Made by a program: the position numbers and the translations under genes. The notes beneath the pieces are model-generated. The model made no database searches, was not told the origin of the DNA, and saw only the letters and a program-made list of their open reading frames with translations. Below, one piece after another: positions 1-4,401 of a stretch of 5,340 nt of DNA (within the stretch, counting starts at the first letter, position 1; each line of letters opens with the position of its first letter). The DNA lies in contig VXRI01000086.1 of NCBI GenBank assembly GCA_009838595.1, forward strand, positions 1 to 5,340, given 5' to 3'. The DNA comes from Chloroflexota bacterium (GTDB taxonomy: Bacteria; Chloroflexota; Dehalococcoidia; Lucifugimonadales; JADFKI01).

Positions 1-1
1 G

Positions 2-268
2 CTGCTGGAAAATCTCGGGGTTGTGCGGGAGGTAATGAGGGACTTATCCATCGAGCTCGCGGCATCGATGTTACAGCGTGTCAACTATCTGTTGGCGCAG
101 TATAACATCGTGAATCGCTTGGGCGGAGAGCACATCGCCAAGCGCCGCAACGGTGGCAATGGCAAGAACGGCGGCATAAGCAAAGATCGCCGCGCCAACA
201 GAGACGACGCCAACGGAACCAACTCCAACGGCAAGCACCAAACCGCCGTCCCGACGTTCGCGCTGTAA
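2..268 (+). CDS. C-terminal part of an unidentified protein with an Asn/Gly/Lys-rich tail (5' end outside window)
   Basis: I do not recognise this gene. The frame is open from the window edge to a TAA stop, giving 88 residues. The first ~40 residues look like a folded helical segment (LLENLGVVREVMRDLSIELA, then LQRVNYLLAQYNIVNRL). The remaining ~45 are a low-complexity, hydrophilic tail rich in Asn, Gly, Lys, Arg and Asp, probably disordered, ending in a short hydrophobic TAVPTFAL. Codon third positions are mostly G or C, as in the neighbouring genes, which supports real coding. The start is probably upstream of the window: the in-frame ATG at 35 has a GGGAGG only 2 nt before it, which is too close, and the GTG at 23 and ATG at 68 have no Shine-Dalgarno. 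A strong hairpin starts 25 nt after the stop, as expected for a gene end. The opposite strand is also open here, but its hydrophobic product is the mirror of the AAC/GGC-rich tail and would start inside the hairpin. Confidence 0.55.
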   Translation: MLENLGVVREVMRDLSIELAASMLQRVNYLLAQYNIVNRLGGEHIAKRRNGGNGKNGGISKDRRANRDDANGTNSNGKHQTAVPTFAL

Positions 269-293
269 AGACGGAATATAGGACAAGCAACTG

Positions 294-335
294 AATAAGG
301 GCTGGGCATGTATCACTTCATGTCCAGCCCTTATT
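294..335 (+). terminator. Hairpin terminator after the partial gene
   Basis: A 17-nt arm at 294-310 (AATAAGGGCTGGGCATG) pairs with 319-335 across an 8-nt loop. There is a single G-T wobble and no other mismatch. It starts 25 nt after the stop at 268. The downstream side is TTATTGTT rather than a clean T run, so it is a fairly stable but not textbook rho-independent terminator. The A/T-rich stem base could let it work in both directions. Confidence 0.7.
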
Positions 336-465
336 GTTCCATCCTACCCTGACGAACATCCGAATCGCCTTTGCGCCTGCATGCCAAAACAATAATATGA
401 GCACTCACCACACCAAGCGCATACAACATTAGGGCTGACAGCCCGCCCGCCAGCGTTTAACATAT

Positions 466-508
466 ATGGGCAGGATTCGCGGGAACGCAAACCGCGCATC
501 ATGCCCAT
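466..508. repeat. Imperfect inverted repeat, long stem-loop
   Basis: Three paired blocks nest around a 9-nt loop (483-491). ATGGGCA at 466-472 pairs with TGCCCAT at 502-508, GAT at 474-476 with ATC at 498-500, and CGCGG at 478-482 with CCGCG at 492-496. The blocks are separated by two symmetrical 1x1 mismatches, so 15 of 17 positions pair. No T run follows, so it does not look like a terminator. It lies 226 nt before folC. A structured leader or small RNA, a regulator site, or a remnant of a small mobile repeat are all possible. Confidence 0.5.
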
Positions 509-599
509 TCTGTCTGCAAAGAAATAGCCGCACATCGGCATGAGTCTATCCACTTATGAAGCGTCGCCTGTCGGCAAAATATGTCCGCTGACAAAACAT

Positions 600-627
600 C
601 CGCATACCGGCAGCCGCGTACCAGCAA
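600..627. repeat. Diverged 14-nt tandem direct repeat
   Basis: CCGCATACCGGCAG at 600-613 is followed directly by CCGCGTACCAGCAA at 614-627, with 11 of 14 bases identical. The function is unknown and it may be chance. Confidence 0.3.
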
Positions 628-630
628 ATG

Positions 631-658
631 TTCATCTGGCAAACGCCACCTATTTAAT
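631..658 (+). promoter_or_regulatory. Weak candidate promoter for folC
   Basis: A possible -10 box TTTAAT (653-658, 5 of 6 to TATAAT) lies 16 nt after a poor -35 TTCATC (631-636, 3 of 6). It would start transcription about 70 nt before the folC ATG. It is the best candidate I found in the region but is not strong. Confidence 0.22.
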
Positions 659-734
659 AGACTGTCTGGCTGCGAATGCCATTTATGCAAATACCGCTCA
701 AATGCTGTTCATCGAATAAGGTCATCGGGGCAAA

Positions 735-2123
735 ATGAACACCTGTGCACAACTCACTTACGAAGGCGCTTTGCGGCGCGTGATGGGGCTTGCCGACTTC
801 GAGCGCTCCACGCACAGCCCGGGGCATTCATCGTTTCATCTCGAGCGCATGGCGCTGCTGATGGAGCGGCTTAGCAACGCTCATCTTGCCGTGCCGACGG
901 TGCACATCGCCGGCACGAAGGGCAAGGGCAGCACGTCCGCGATGACCGCCGCCATCCTTACCGCCCAGGGATATAAGGTCGGGCTGTACACCTCGCCGCA
1001 TTTGCACAGCGCGACCGAGCGCATCCGCGTCAACGGGCAGCCCGTCAATGAGCGCGAGTTCGCGGATGTCGTGGATAGCATCTGGCATGTCGTTGAAGAT
1101 GTGGGCAGATCCGGTGGGCACGGAGGCGTAACGACCTTTGAGGCGATGACGGCGATGGCGTTCGTCTATTTCCGGCGCATCGGCGCGGACTTTCAAGTGA
1201 TGGAAGTTGGACTGGGCGGCAGGCTAGATTCCACGAACATCGTTGAGCCGCGAGTGTGCGCCATCACCAACATCAGCCTCGACCACATCGCCACGCTGGG
1301 AGATACCATCACCAAGATAGCCTTTGAAAAGGCGGGCATCATCAAGCCTGAAACGCCGGTCGTGGTCGCGCCGCAGTCCGACGAAGCGATGCAGGTGATA
1401 GCCGATGTCGCAGACAAGCGTGGCGCACGATTATTGTCTGTCGCCGACCGCTTCTCGTGGCGCAAGCGGCGCTCCGACATTCGCGCGCAAGCCTTCACTC
1501 TCACCGGCGCCGATGCGGAGTACGAACTAGAGACGCCCTTGCTCGGTGATTACCAGATGGAAAATGCGGCGACCGCAGTTGCAATCTCGGAGACGCTAAT
1601 CGCGCAAGGCGTGGTGTTGGAAGACGATGCCATCGTGCGCGGCATCCGAGATGTGCATTGGCCCGCGCGCTTGCAAACGCTCGCCACGCCGGAAGACGAC
1701 GGAAAGCTCCTAGTTGTTGACGGCGCGCACAATCCCTATTCTATGGAACGGCTAGTCGAGGCGCTACCCGGCTACTTCGCGTACGACCGGCTCATCCTTA
1801 TCTTCGGTGCACTCAGCGGACACAGCGCCGCAGGGATGCTGCGCGCGCTCGCGCCGTTGTCTCCTGTGGCACTCGCCACGCACTCGCGCCATCCGCGCTC
1901 CGCATCCGGCGAAACGATAGCGCAAGTCGCGCGCGAACTCGGCATGGAAGTAATCCACACATCAGAAAACGTAGGCGAAGCAACGCGCCAAGCCCTATCC
2001 CTCGCAACCGAGCGCGACCTGGTACTAGGCACTGGCTCCCTATCCGTAGCCGCTGAAGTAACCGAAGAAATCCGCCAAATCCCCCCCGAACTCTACCCTT
2101 ACATGAGCATGCCGCGCCGGTGA
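735..2123 (+). CDS. folC: Bifunctional folylpolyglutamate synthase / dihydrofolate synthase
   Basis: This cytosolic ATP-dependent Mur-type ligase joins glutamate to dihydropteroate (making dihydrofolate) and extends folates with further glutamates, which keeps them in the cell. Motifs appear in family order: P-loop GTKGKGS at residues 60-66, the SPHLHSATERIRVNG block at 87-101, TTFE at 133-136, EVGLGGRLDSTN at 157-168, LDH with metal-site His184, IAFEKAGIIKP at 195-205 (Lys199 matches the carbamylated lysine of the family), DGAHNP at 329-334 beginning the C-terminal domain, and TGSLSVAAEV near the end. The 462 residues are slightly longer than the common 420-450. The ATG at 735 is preceded by only a weak CGGGG (726-730), but the N-terminus has the expected distance to the P-loop. 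The usual FGALxDKD segment of the C-terminal domain reads FGALSGHSAAGM here, lacking the Asp-Lys. Whether one or both activities are present cannot be read from sequence. The gene appears to be transcribed alone. Confidence 0.96.
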   Translation: MNTCAQLTYEGALRRVMGLADFERSTHSPGHSSFHLERMALLMERLSNAHLAVPTVHIAGTKGKGSTSAMTAAILTAQGYKVGLYTSPHLHSATERIRVNGQPVNEREFADVVDSIWHVVEDVGRSGGHGGVTTFEAMTAMAFVYFRRIGADFQVMEVGLGGRLDSTNIVEPRVCAITNISLDHIATLGDTITKIAFEKAGIIKPETPVVVAPQSDEAMQVIADVADKRGARLLSVADRFSWRKRRSDIRAQAFTLTGADAEYELETPLLGDYQMENAATAVAISETLIAQGVVLEDDAIVRGIRDVHWPARLQTLATPEDDGKLLVVDGAHNPYSMERLVEALPGYFAYDRLILIFGALSGHSAAGMLRALAPLSPVALATHSRHPRSASGETIAQVARELGMEVIHTSENVGEATRQALSLATERDLVLGTGSLSVAAEVTEEIRQIPPELYPYMSMPRR

Positions 2124-2128
2124 CCGGA

Positions 2129-2164
2129 ACAGGATGTACAAGATGGATAGGATGTACAGGACGG
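2129..2164. repeat. Four-copy degenerate 9-nt tandem repeat, consensus ACAGGATGT
   Basis: Copies are ACAGGATGT (2129-2137), ACAAGATGG (2138-2146), ATAGGATGT (2147-2155) and ACAGGACGG (2156-2164). They begin 6 nt after the folC stop. In the other strand they read as CCTGTACATCC-like units, a type I recall seeing between genes in many environmental bacterial genomes; that recollection has not been checked. It is non-coding. Confidence 0.65.
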
Positions 2165-2194
2165 GCGCTTGGACATGCAGGTGAATGCGCCGTC
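2160..2194 (+). other. Stem-loop downstream of folC
   Basis: GACGGGCGC (2160-2168) pairs with GCGCCGTC (2187-2194) as an 8-bp G/C-rich stem with one bulged G and an 18-nt loop. The left arm overlaps the last copy of the 9-nt repeat. No T run follows, so it could protect the folC transcript end or aid termination, but it is not a typical rho-independent terminator. Confidence 0.35.
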
Positions 2195-2304
2195 TGCTGG
2201 CAGTGTGCGTCCAATCACACACGCAATCGCGTTCCCAATTGCCCACGACACAGGGGCATAGTGTCGCCCGTCCCACCAACTCAAGAATCCCCGCCCGACT
2301 ATCC

Positions 2305-2333
2305 TTAACCCATATTCCCAATGGGTGTATGAT
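2305..2333 (+). promoter_or_regulatory. Candidate sigma70-type promoter of fabF
   Basis: The -35 TTAACC (2305-2310, 4 of 6 to TTGACA) and the -10 TATGAT (2328-2333, 5 of 6 to TATAAT) have the optimal 17-nt spacer. An A/T-rich run (ATATATAT) follows. The start would fall near 2340, leaving a leader of about 115 nt. Inside the spacer, CCCAT and ATGGG form a small inverted repeat (2309-2325). Confidence 0.5.
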
Positions 2334-2440
2334 ATATATATGCGCGAATTTCGCTGGAATGAGCAGCATACTTCAATGCGCCAATTTCCTGCCGGTGCAT
2401 GTTGCGCCATTACTCGCGCTGATGGCTGTGTTAAACATCT

Positions 2441-2445
2441 AGGAG
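2441..2445 (+). promoter_or_regulatory. Ribosome binding site deciding the fabF start
   Basis: AGGAG at 2441-2445 lies 9 nt before the ATG at 2455 but only 3 nt before the in-frame GTG at 2449. The spacing favours ATG 2455 as the true start, shortening the protein by two residues. Confidence 0.65.
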
Positions 2446-2454
2446 AATGTGGCA

Positions 2455-3702
2455 ATGGAAAACGGAAGGAAGCGAGTCGTTATCACTGGCATGGGCGCGG
2501 TTACGCCACTCGGAGATTCTATTGATGCGTACTGGGCGAGCCTGAAAAAAGGCGAGTCCGGCATCGGCACCATGACGCTCGCAGACCCTGCGGATTATCC
2601 CTGCAAGGTCGCCGGTGAGATTCCGGACTTCGACCCGGGCAAGTACATCAACCCGCGCGAGGCGAGGCGCATGGCGCGCTTTTCGCAGACGGCGGTCGCC
2701 GCAGCCGCGCTCGCAATCGAAGACGCCGAGCTTAACCTGTCCGCGGAGGACGAAGAGCGCATGGGCGTGGTGATGGGCAACGGCAACGGAGGTTTCCCGG
2801 ACACGGAGGCGAACGCGCGCACGCTGTTCAACCGCGGCGGTATGCGCATTAGCCCGTTCTTCATCCCGATGATTCTGCCGAACATGGCAGCGGCGAATGT
2901 GAGCCGCATCTTCGGGCTGAAGGGCTACACTTCGACCGTGATTACGGCTTGCGCGGCTGGAACGCAGGGCATTGGCGAGGCTGCGGAGGCGATACGGCGC
3001 GGCGCGGCGGATGTCGTGCTTGGCGGCGGATGCGAAGCGGGCATCTGCCAACTCGGGCTTGGCGGGTTCAATGTCATAAAGGCGCTCAGCCGCAGCGAAG
3101 TGTCGCCGGACAAGGCGAGCCGCCCGTTCGACGCCAACCGCGACGGATTCGTGCCAGCGGAAGGCGCGGCGATTCTGGTGATGGAAAGCCTAGAACACGC
3201 GATGGACAGAGGCGCGAACATCCTCGCGGAGGTGTCCGGATACGGCGTGTCGTCGGACGCGTTCCATGCAGTGCAGCCAGACGAAGACGGCGCGGGCGCG
3301 GCGCGCGCGATGCGCTGGGCTATCGAAAACGCCGATATGCATCCCGCCGACATCGACTACATCAACGCGCACGGCACATCCACGCCTAAGAACGACATGG
3401 TGGAGACGCTGGCAATCAAGAAAGTCTTCGGCGAAGGCGCGTACGATGTGCCAATCAGTTCCACAAAGTCGATGATAGGGCATGCGCTCGGCGGCGCGGG
3501 CGCACTGGAAGCGGTCGCCTGTGTCAAGACAATACAAGACGGCATCATCCACCCGACCATAAACTACGAAACCGCCGATCCCGACTGCGACCTTGATTAT
3601 GTGCCAAACGAAGCGCGGCGGGCGCAGGTAAACACAGTGCTGTCCAACAGCTTCGGCTTCGGCGGCCAAAACGCCTGCATCGTCCTATCCAAATACGCCT
3701 AA
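2455..3702 (+). CDS. fabF: Beta-ketoacyl-[acyl-carrier-protein] synthase II (KAS II)
   Basis: FabF catalyses the decarboxylative condensation of malonyl-ACP with acyl-ACP in the elongation cycle of type II fatty acid synthesis in the cytosol. The thiolase-fold signature is complete. The N-terminus is RVVITGMGAVTPLG. The nucleophile is Cys166 in TACAAGTQ, followed by His306 in NAHGTSTPKND, Lys338 in STKSMIGH and His343. These sit exactly three residues after E. coli FabF Cys163, His303, Lys335 and His340. The C-terminal gate loop reads FGFGGQN at 400-406. The length of 415 residues is close to E. coli's 413. ATG 2455 is chosen over GTG 2449 because of Shine-Dalgarno spacing. The acyl-pocket loop reads MGNGNGGFP rather than the more usual GIGG form, so chain-length preference could differ. 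No acpP, fabD, fabG or fabH lies beside it, so it is not in a classical fab cluster here. An acyl synthase for a specialised lipid or polyketide is possible, but the close length and residue match favour primary fatty acid synthesis. Confidence 0.95.
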   Translation: MENGRKRVVITGMGAVTPLGDSIDAYWASLKKGESGIGTMTLADPADYPCKVAGEIPDFDPGKYINPREARRMARFSQTAVAAAALAIEDAELNLSAEDEERMGVVMGNGNGGFPDTEANARTLFNRGGMRISPFFIPMILPNMAAANVSRIFGLKGYTSTVITACAAGTQGIGEAAEAIRRGAADVVLGGGCEAGICQLGLGGFNVIKALSRSEVSPDKASRPFDANRDGFVPAEGAAILVMESLEHAMDRGANILAEVSGYGVSSDAFHAVQPDEDGAGAARAMRWAIENADMHPADIDYINAHGTSTPKNDMVETLAIKKVFGEGAYDVPISSTKSMIGHALGGAGALEAVACVKTIQDGIIHPTINYETADPDCDLDYVPNEARRAQVNTVLSNSFGFGGQNACIVLSKYA

Positions 3703-3740
3703 GCGTAAAGAGAAAGGGCATTCCTCCACCCTGTCAAGCA

Positions 3741-3757
3741 GATTCGCTAGGCGAGTC
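3741..3757 (+). other. Small stem-loop after fabF
   Basis: GATTCGC (3741-3747) pairs with GCGAGTC (3751-3757) with one wobble and a 3-nt loop, 38 nt after the fabF stop and upstream of the main terminator. No T run follows. Any role in stabilising the transcript end is speculative. Confidence 0.3.
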
Positions 3758-3784
3758 AGGCAAAGGCGGATAGCCAAGCACAAA

Positions 3785-3820
3785 ACAAAAAGGGCGCGAT
3801 GATTGTCGCGCCCTTTTTGT
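3785..3820. terminator. Bidirectional rho-independent terminator between fabF and the SWIM gene
   Basis: A perfect 15-bp stem forms from 3785-3799 (ACAAAAAGGGCGCGA) and 3806-3820, with a 6-nt loop. The GGGCGCGA core gives a strong stem. The TTTTT on the right arm serves fabF transcripts, and the A run on the left arm serves the opposite gene, which ends 6 nt away at 3826. It is the textbook shared terminator of a convergent gene pair. Confidence 0.92.
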
Positions 3821-3825
3821 ATCCG

Positions 3826-4068
3826 CTAATTGCTGATGGCTTCCTTCACCATACTGCTCATCATGATCTGCATTGCCATCGTGTGGGTGCACTCGCCGCG
3901 GCTGGCGAAGTAGAGGCAGTTGCAACGCCATTTCCCCGCTTCGTAAGTGAGTTCATGGTCGGAATTATCGCCTCGGAAGGTCGCCTGCAACCGCATAAGC
4001 GAAACGCGCCCTTCCTGCATGGCGTAGTCCTTTGCTTTCTCCATCTTCCTCACGAGGCTTGAGTCCAT
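3826..4068 (-). CDS. Small stand-alone SWIM zinc-finger protein
   Basis: This 80-residue protein has the SWIM metal-binding signature CxCx(n)CxH: Cys49 and Cys51 (WRCNCLYF), then Cys60 and His62 (GECTHTMAMQ), with n = 8. SWIM fingers bind zinc and in known proteins mediate DNA or protein contacts, for example in SWI2/SNF2 helicases, MULE transposases and MEKK1. Here the finger is nearly the whole protein, with no helicase or transposase domain. The first ~40 residues form a charged helix (SLVRKMEKAKDYAMQEGR) and a likely beta hairpin leading into the finger (ATFRGDN to HELTYEAGKW). The Met-rich C-terminus (TMAMQIMMSSMVKEAI) looks like an amphipathic helix, perhaps for dimer contacts. ATG 4068 is supported by AAGGAGG 6 nt upstream. 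The gene has its own promoter, is convergent with fabF and divergent from the dehydrogenase. The family assignment is firm; the cellular role is unknown, with a regulator or accessory nucleic-acid-binding protein most likely. Confidence 0.85.
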   Translation of the reverse strand: MDSSLVRKMEKAKDYAMQEGRVSLMRLQATFRGDNSDHELTYEAGKWRCNCLYFASRGECTHTMAMQIMMSSMVKEAISN

Positions 4069-4074
4069 AGATAC

Positions 4075-4081
4075 CCTCCTT
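4075..4081 (-). promoter_or_regulatory. Strong ribosome binding site of the SWIM gene
   Basis: On the minus strand AAGGAGG lies 6 nt before the ATG. It is a near-perfect Shine-Dalgarno, which fixes the start and suggests efficient translation of this small protein. Confidence 0.85.
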
Positions 4082-4082
4082 A

Positions 4083-4098
4083 TAGCGACATAGCGACA
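4083..4098. repeat. Tandem 8-nt repeat TAGCGACA x2
   Basis: Two perfect, adjacent copies (4083-4090 and 4091-4098) lie in the predicted leader of the SWIM transcript, directly upstream of its ribosome binding site. This may be a slipped duplication or a binding site. Confidence 0.5.
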
Positions 4099-4146
4099 GT
4101 TCTACCGCTGCTTTCTCTGCAACGCAGTTCACTTTTGTTTGAATCA

Positions 4147-4176
4147 ATTCTATCTTTTCGCCCTAGCCAGCGTCAA
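4147..4176 (-). promoter_or_regulatory. Near-consensus sigma70-type promoter of the SWIM gene
   Basis: On the minus strand, -35 TTGACG (4176-4171, 5 of 6) and -10 TAGAAT (4152-4147, 5 of 6) are 18 nt apart. Transcription would begin near 4140, leaving a leader of about 70 nt with the TAGCGACA repeat and the ribosome binding site. It is the best promoter match in the window. Confidence 0.6.
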
Positions 4177-4184
4177 TCTTGACG
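4171..4184. promoter_or_regulatory. Palindrome over the -35 box, possible operator
   Basis: CGTCAA-TC-TTGACG is a perfect 6+6 inverted repeat with a 2-nt centre. One arm is the proposed -35 hexamer of the SWIM promoter. A dimeric regulator bound here would block RNA polymerase. The regulator is not identifiable. Confidence 0.4.
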
Positions 4185-4294
4185 ACGCGGAGAATCACAG
4201 GCTTGGAGGTCAGCTTCTAGTCGGATCTCGCGCAAGTGTATAGTAGACCGCATCTCGCCTCAAAAGTACGCGATGCCGGCACATATATCAACAC

Positions 4295-4323
4295 TTGTCA
4301 TCGGTGCGCTTCTGCCGTAATGT
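4295..4323 (+). promoter_or_regulatory. Possible dehydrogenase promoter with inverted repeat over the -10
   Basis: TTGTCA (4295-4300, 5 of 6 to the -35 consensus) is 17 nt before TAATGT (4318-4323, only 3 of 6 to the -10). An inverted pair TGCCG (4313-4317) and CGGCA (4328-4332) brackets the -10, a place where a repressor could act. An alternative -10 is TATAGT at 4239-4244, but it has no good -35. Confidence 0.3.
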
Positions 4324-4387
4324 ATAGCGGCATTTAAGAGTAGCCGGCAGTGAGCAAGCGCCGGAAAGAAGAGTGCTACTAGGAGGG

Positions 4388-4393
4388 AAGGTG
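4388..4393 (+). promoter_or_regulatory. Ribosome binding site of the dehydrogenase
   Basis: AAGGTG (one base from AAGGAG) lies 8 nt before the ATG at 4402. A more perfect AGGAGG at 4381-4386 is 15 nt away, rather far for use with this start. No other in-frame start codon exists after the TGA at 4351, so ATG 4402 stands. Confidence 0.55.
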
Positions 4394-4401
4394 AACACAC
4401 C

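Larger units (their letters stand above)
336..734. other. Non-coding region upstream of folC
   Basis: I see no convincing gene in these ~400 bases. Short open frames exist on both strands, but they lack ribosome binding sites and recognisable motifs, and the base composition is more A/T-rich than in the genes. No tRNA T-loop signature is present. The stretch holds a GGGCTG-A-CAGCCC palindrome at 432-444, a longer imperfect inverted repeat at 466-508, a small stem at 569-593 (TGTCGGC with GCTGACA, one wobble, 11-nt loop), a 14-nt diverged direct repeat at 600-627 and a weak possible promoter at 631-658. It may be leader DNA plus remnants of decayed sequence; nothing in it proves which. Confidence 0.5.
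2124..2454. other. Intergenic region folC-fabF
   Basis: This 331-bp gap holds the 9-nt repeat and stem-loop next to folC, a 6-bp hairpin (CGACAC 2246-2251 with GTGTCG 2261-2266), the candidate fabF promoter at 2305-2333, a GCGAA-T-TTCGC palindrome at 2344-2354 just after the predicted transcription start, and the fabF Shine-Dalgarno. Short open frames cross it, but none has a ribosome binding site or recognisable motif. Between 2195 and 2304 nothing else was recognised. Confidence 0.5.
4069..4401. other. Divergent control region between the SWIM gene and the dehydrogenase
   Basis: This 333-bp region has no gene. From the left it holds the SWIM ribosome binding site, the TAGCGACA repeat, the SWIM promoter with its palindrome (4147-4184), about 110 bases with nothing recognised, a cluster of TGCCG/CGGCA sequences (4274-4349) around a possible dehydrogenase promoter, and the dehydrogenase ribosome binding site. 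Confidence 0.5.

Noticed and set aside
71..316. Minus-strand open frame with a hydrophobic, membrane-like product
   Set aside because: It is the complement of the Asn/Gly-rich tail (AAC becomes GTT, Val), starts inside the hairpin and has no ribosome binding site.
336..734. Possible tRNA or CRISPR in the non-coding stretches
   Set aside because: No T-loop or anticodon-arm signature and no regularly spaced repeats were found here or in 4069-4401.
581..874. Plus-strand 97-codon open frame overlapping the folC start
   Set aside because: No ribosome binding site or motif, and it runs out of frame into the clear folC coding region.
2246..2266. Hairpin CGACAC/GTGTCG as a folC terminator
   Set aside because: Only 6 bp with a 9-nt loop and no T run, so too weak to call a terminator.
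2185..2442. Plus-strand 85-codon open frame ending at the fabF ribosome binding site
   Set aside because: No Shine-Dalgarno, no recognisable motif, and it spans the candidate promoter and repeat-containing DNA. A leader peptide cannot be excluded but nothing supports it.
2325..2525. Small open frame overlapping the fabF start
   Set aside because: Lies in the predicted leader without a ribosome binding site and overlaps fabF out of frame.
2431..3051. 206-codon antisense open frame over fabF
   Set aside because: Same GC-driven shadow effect; the fabF strand has all catalytic residues.
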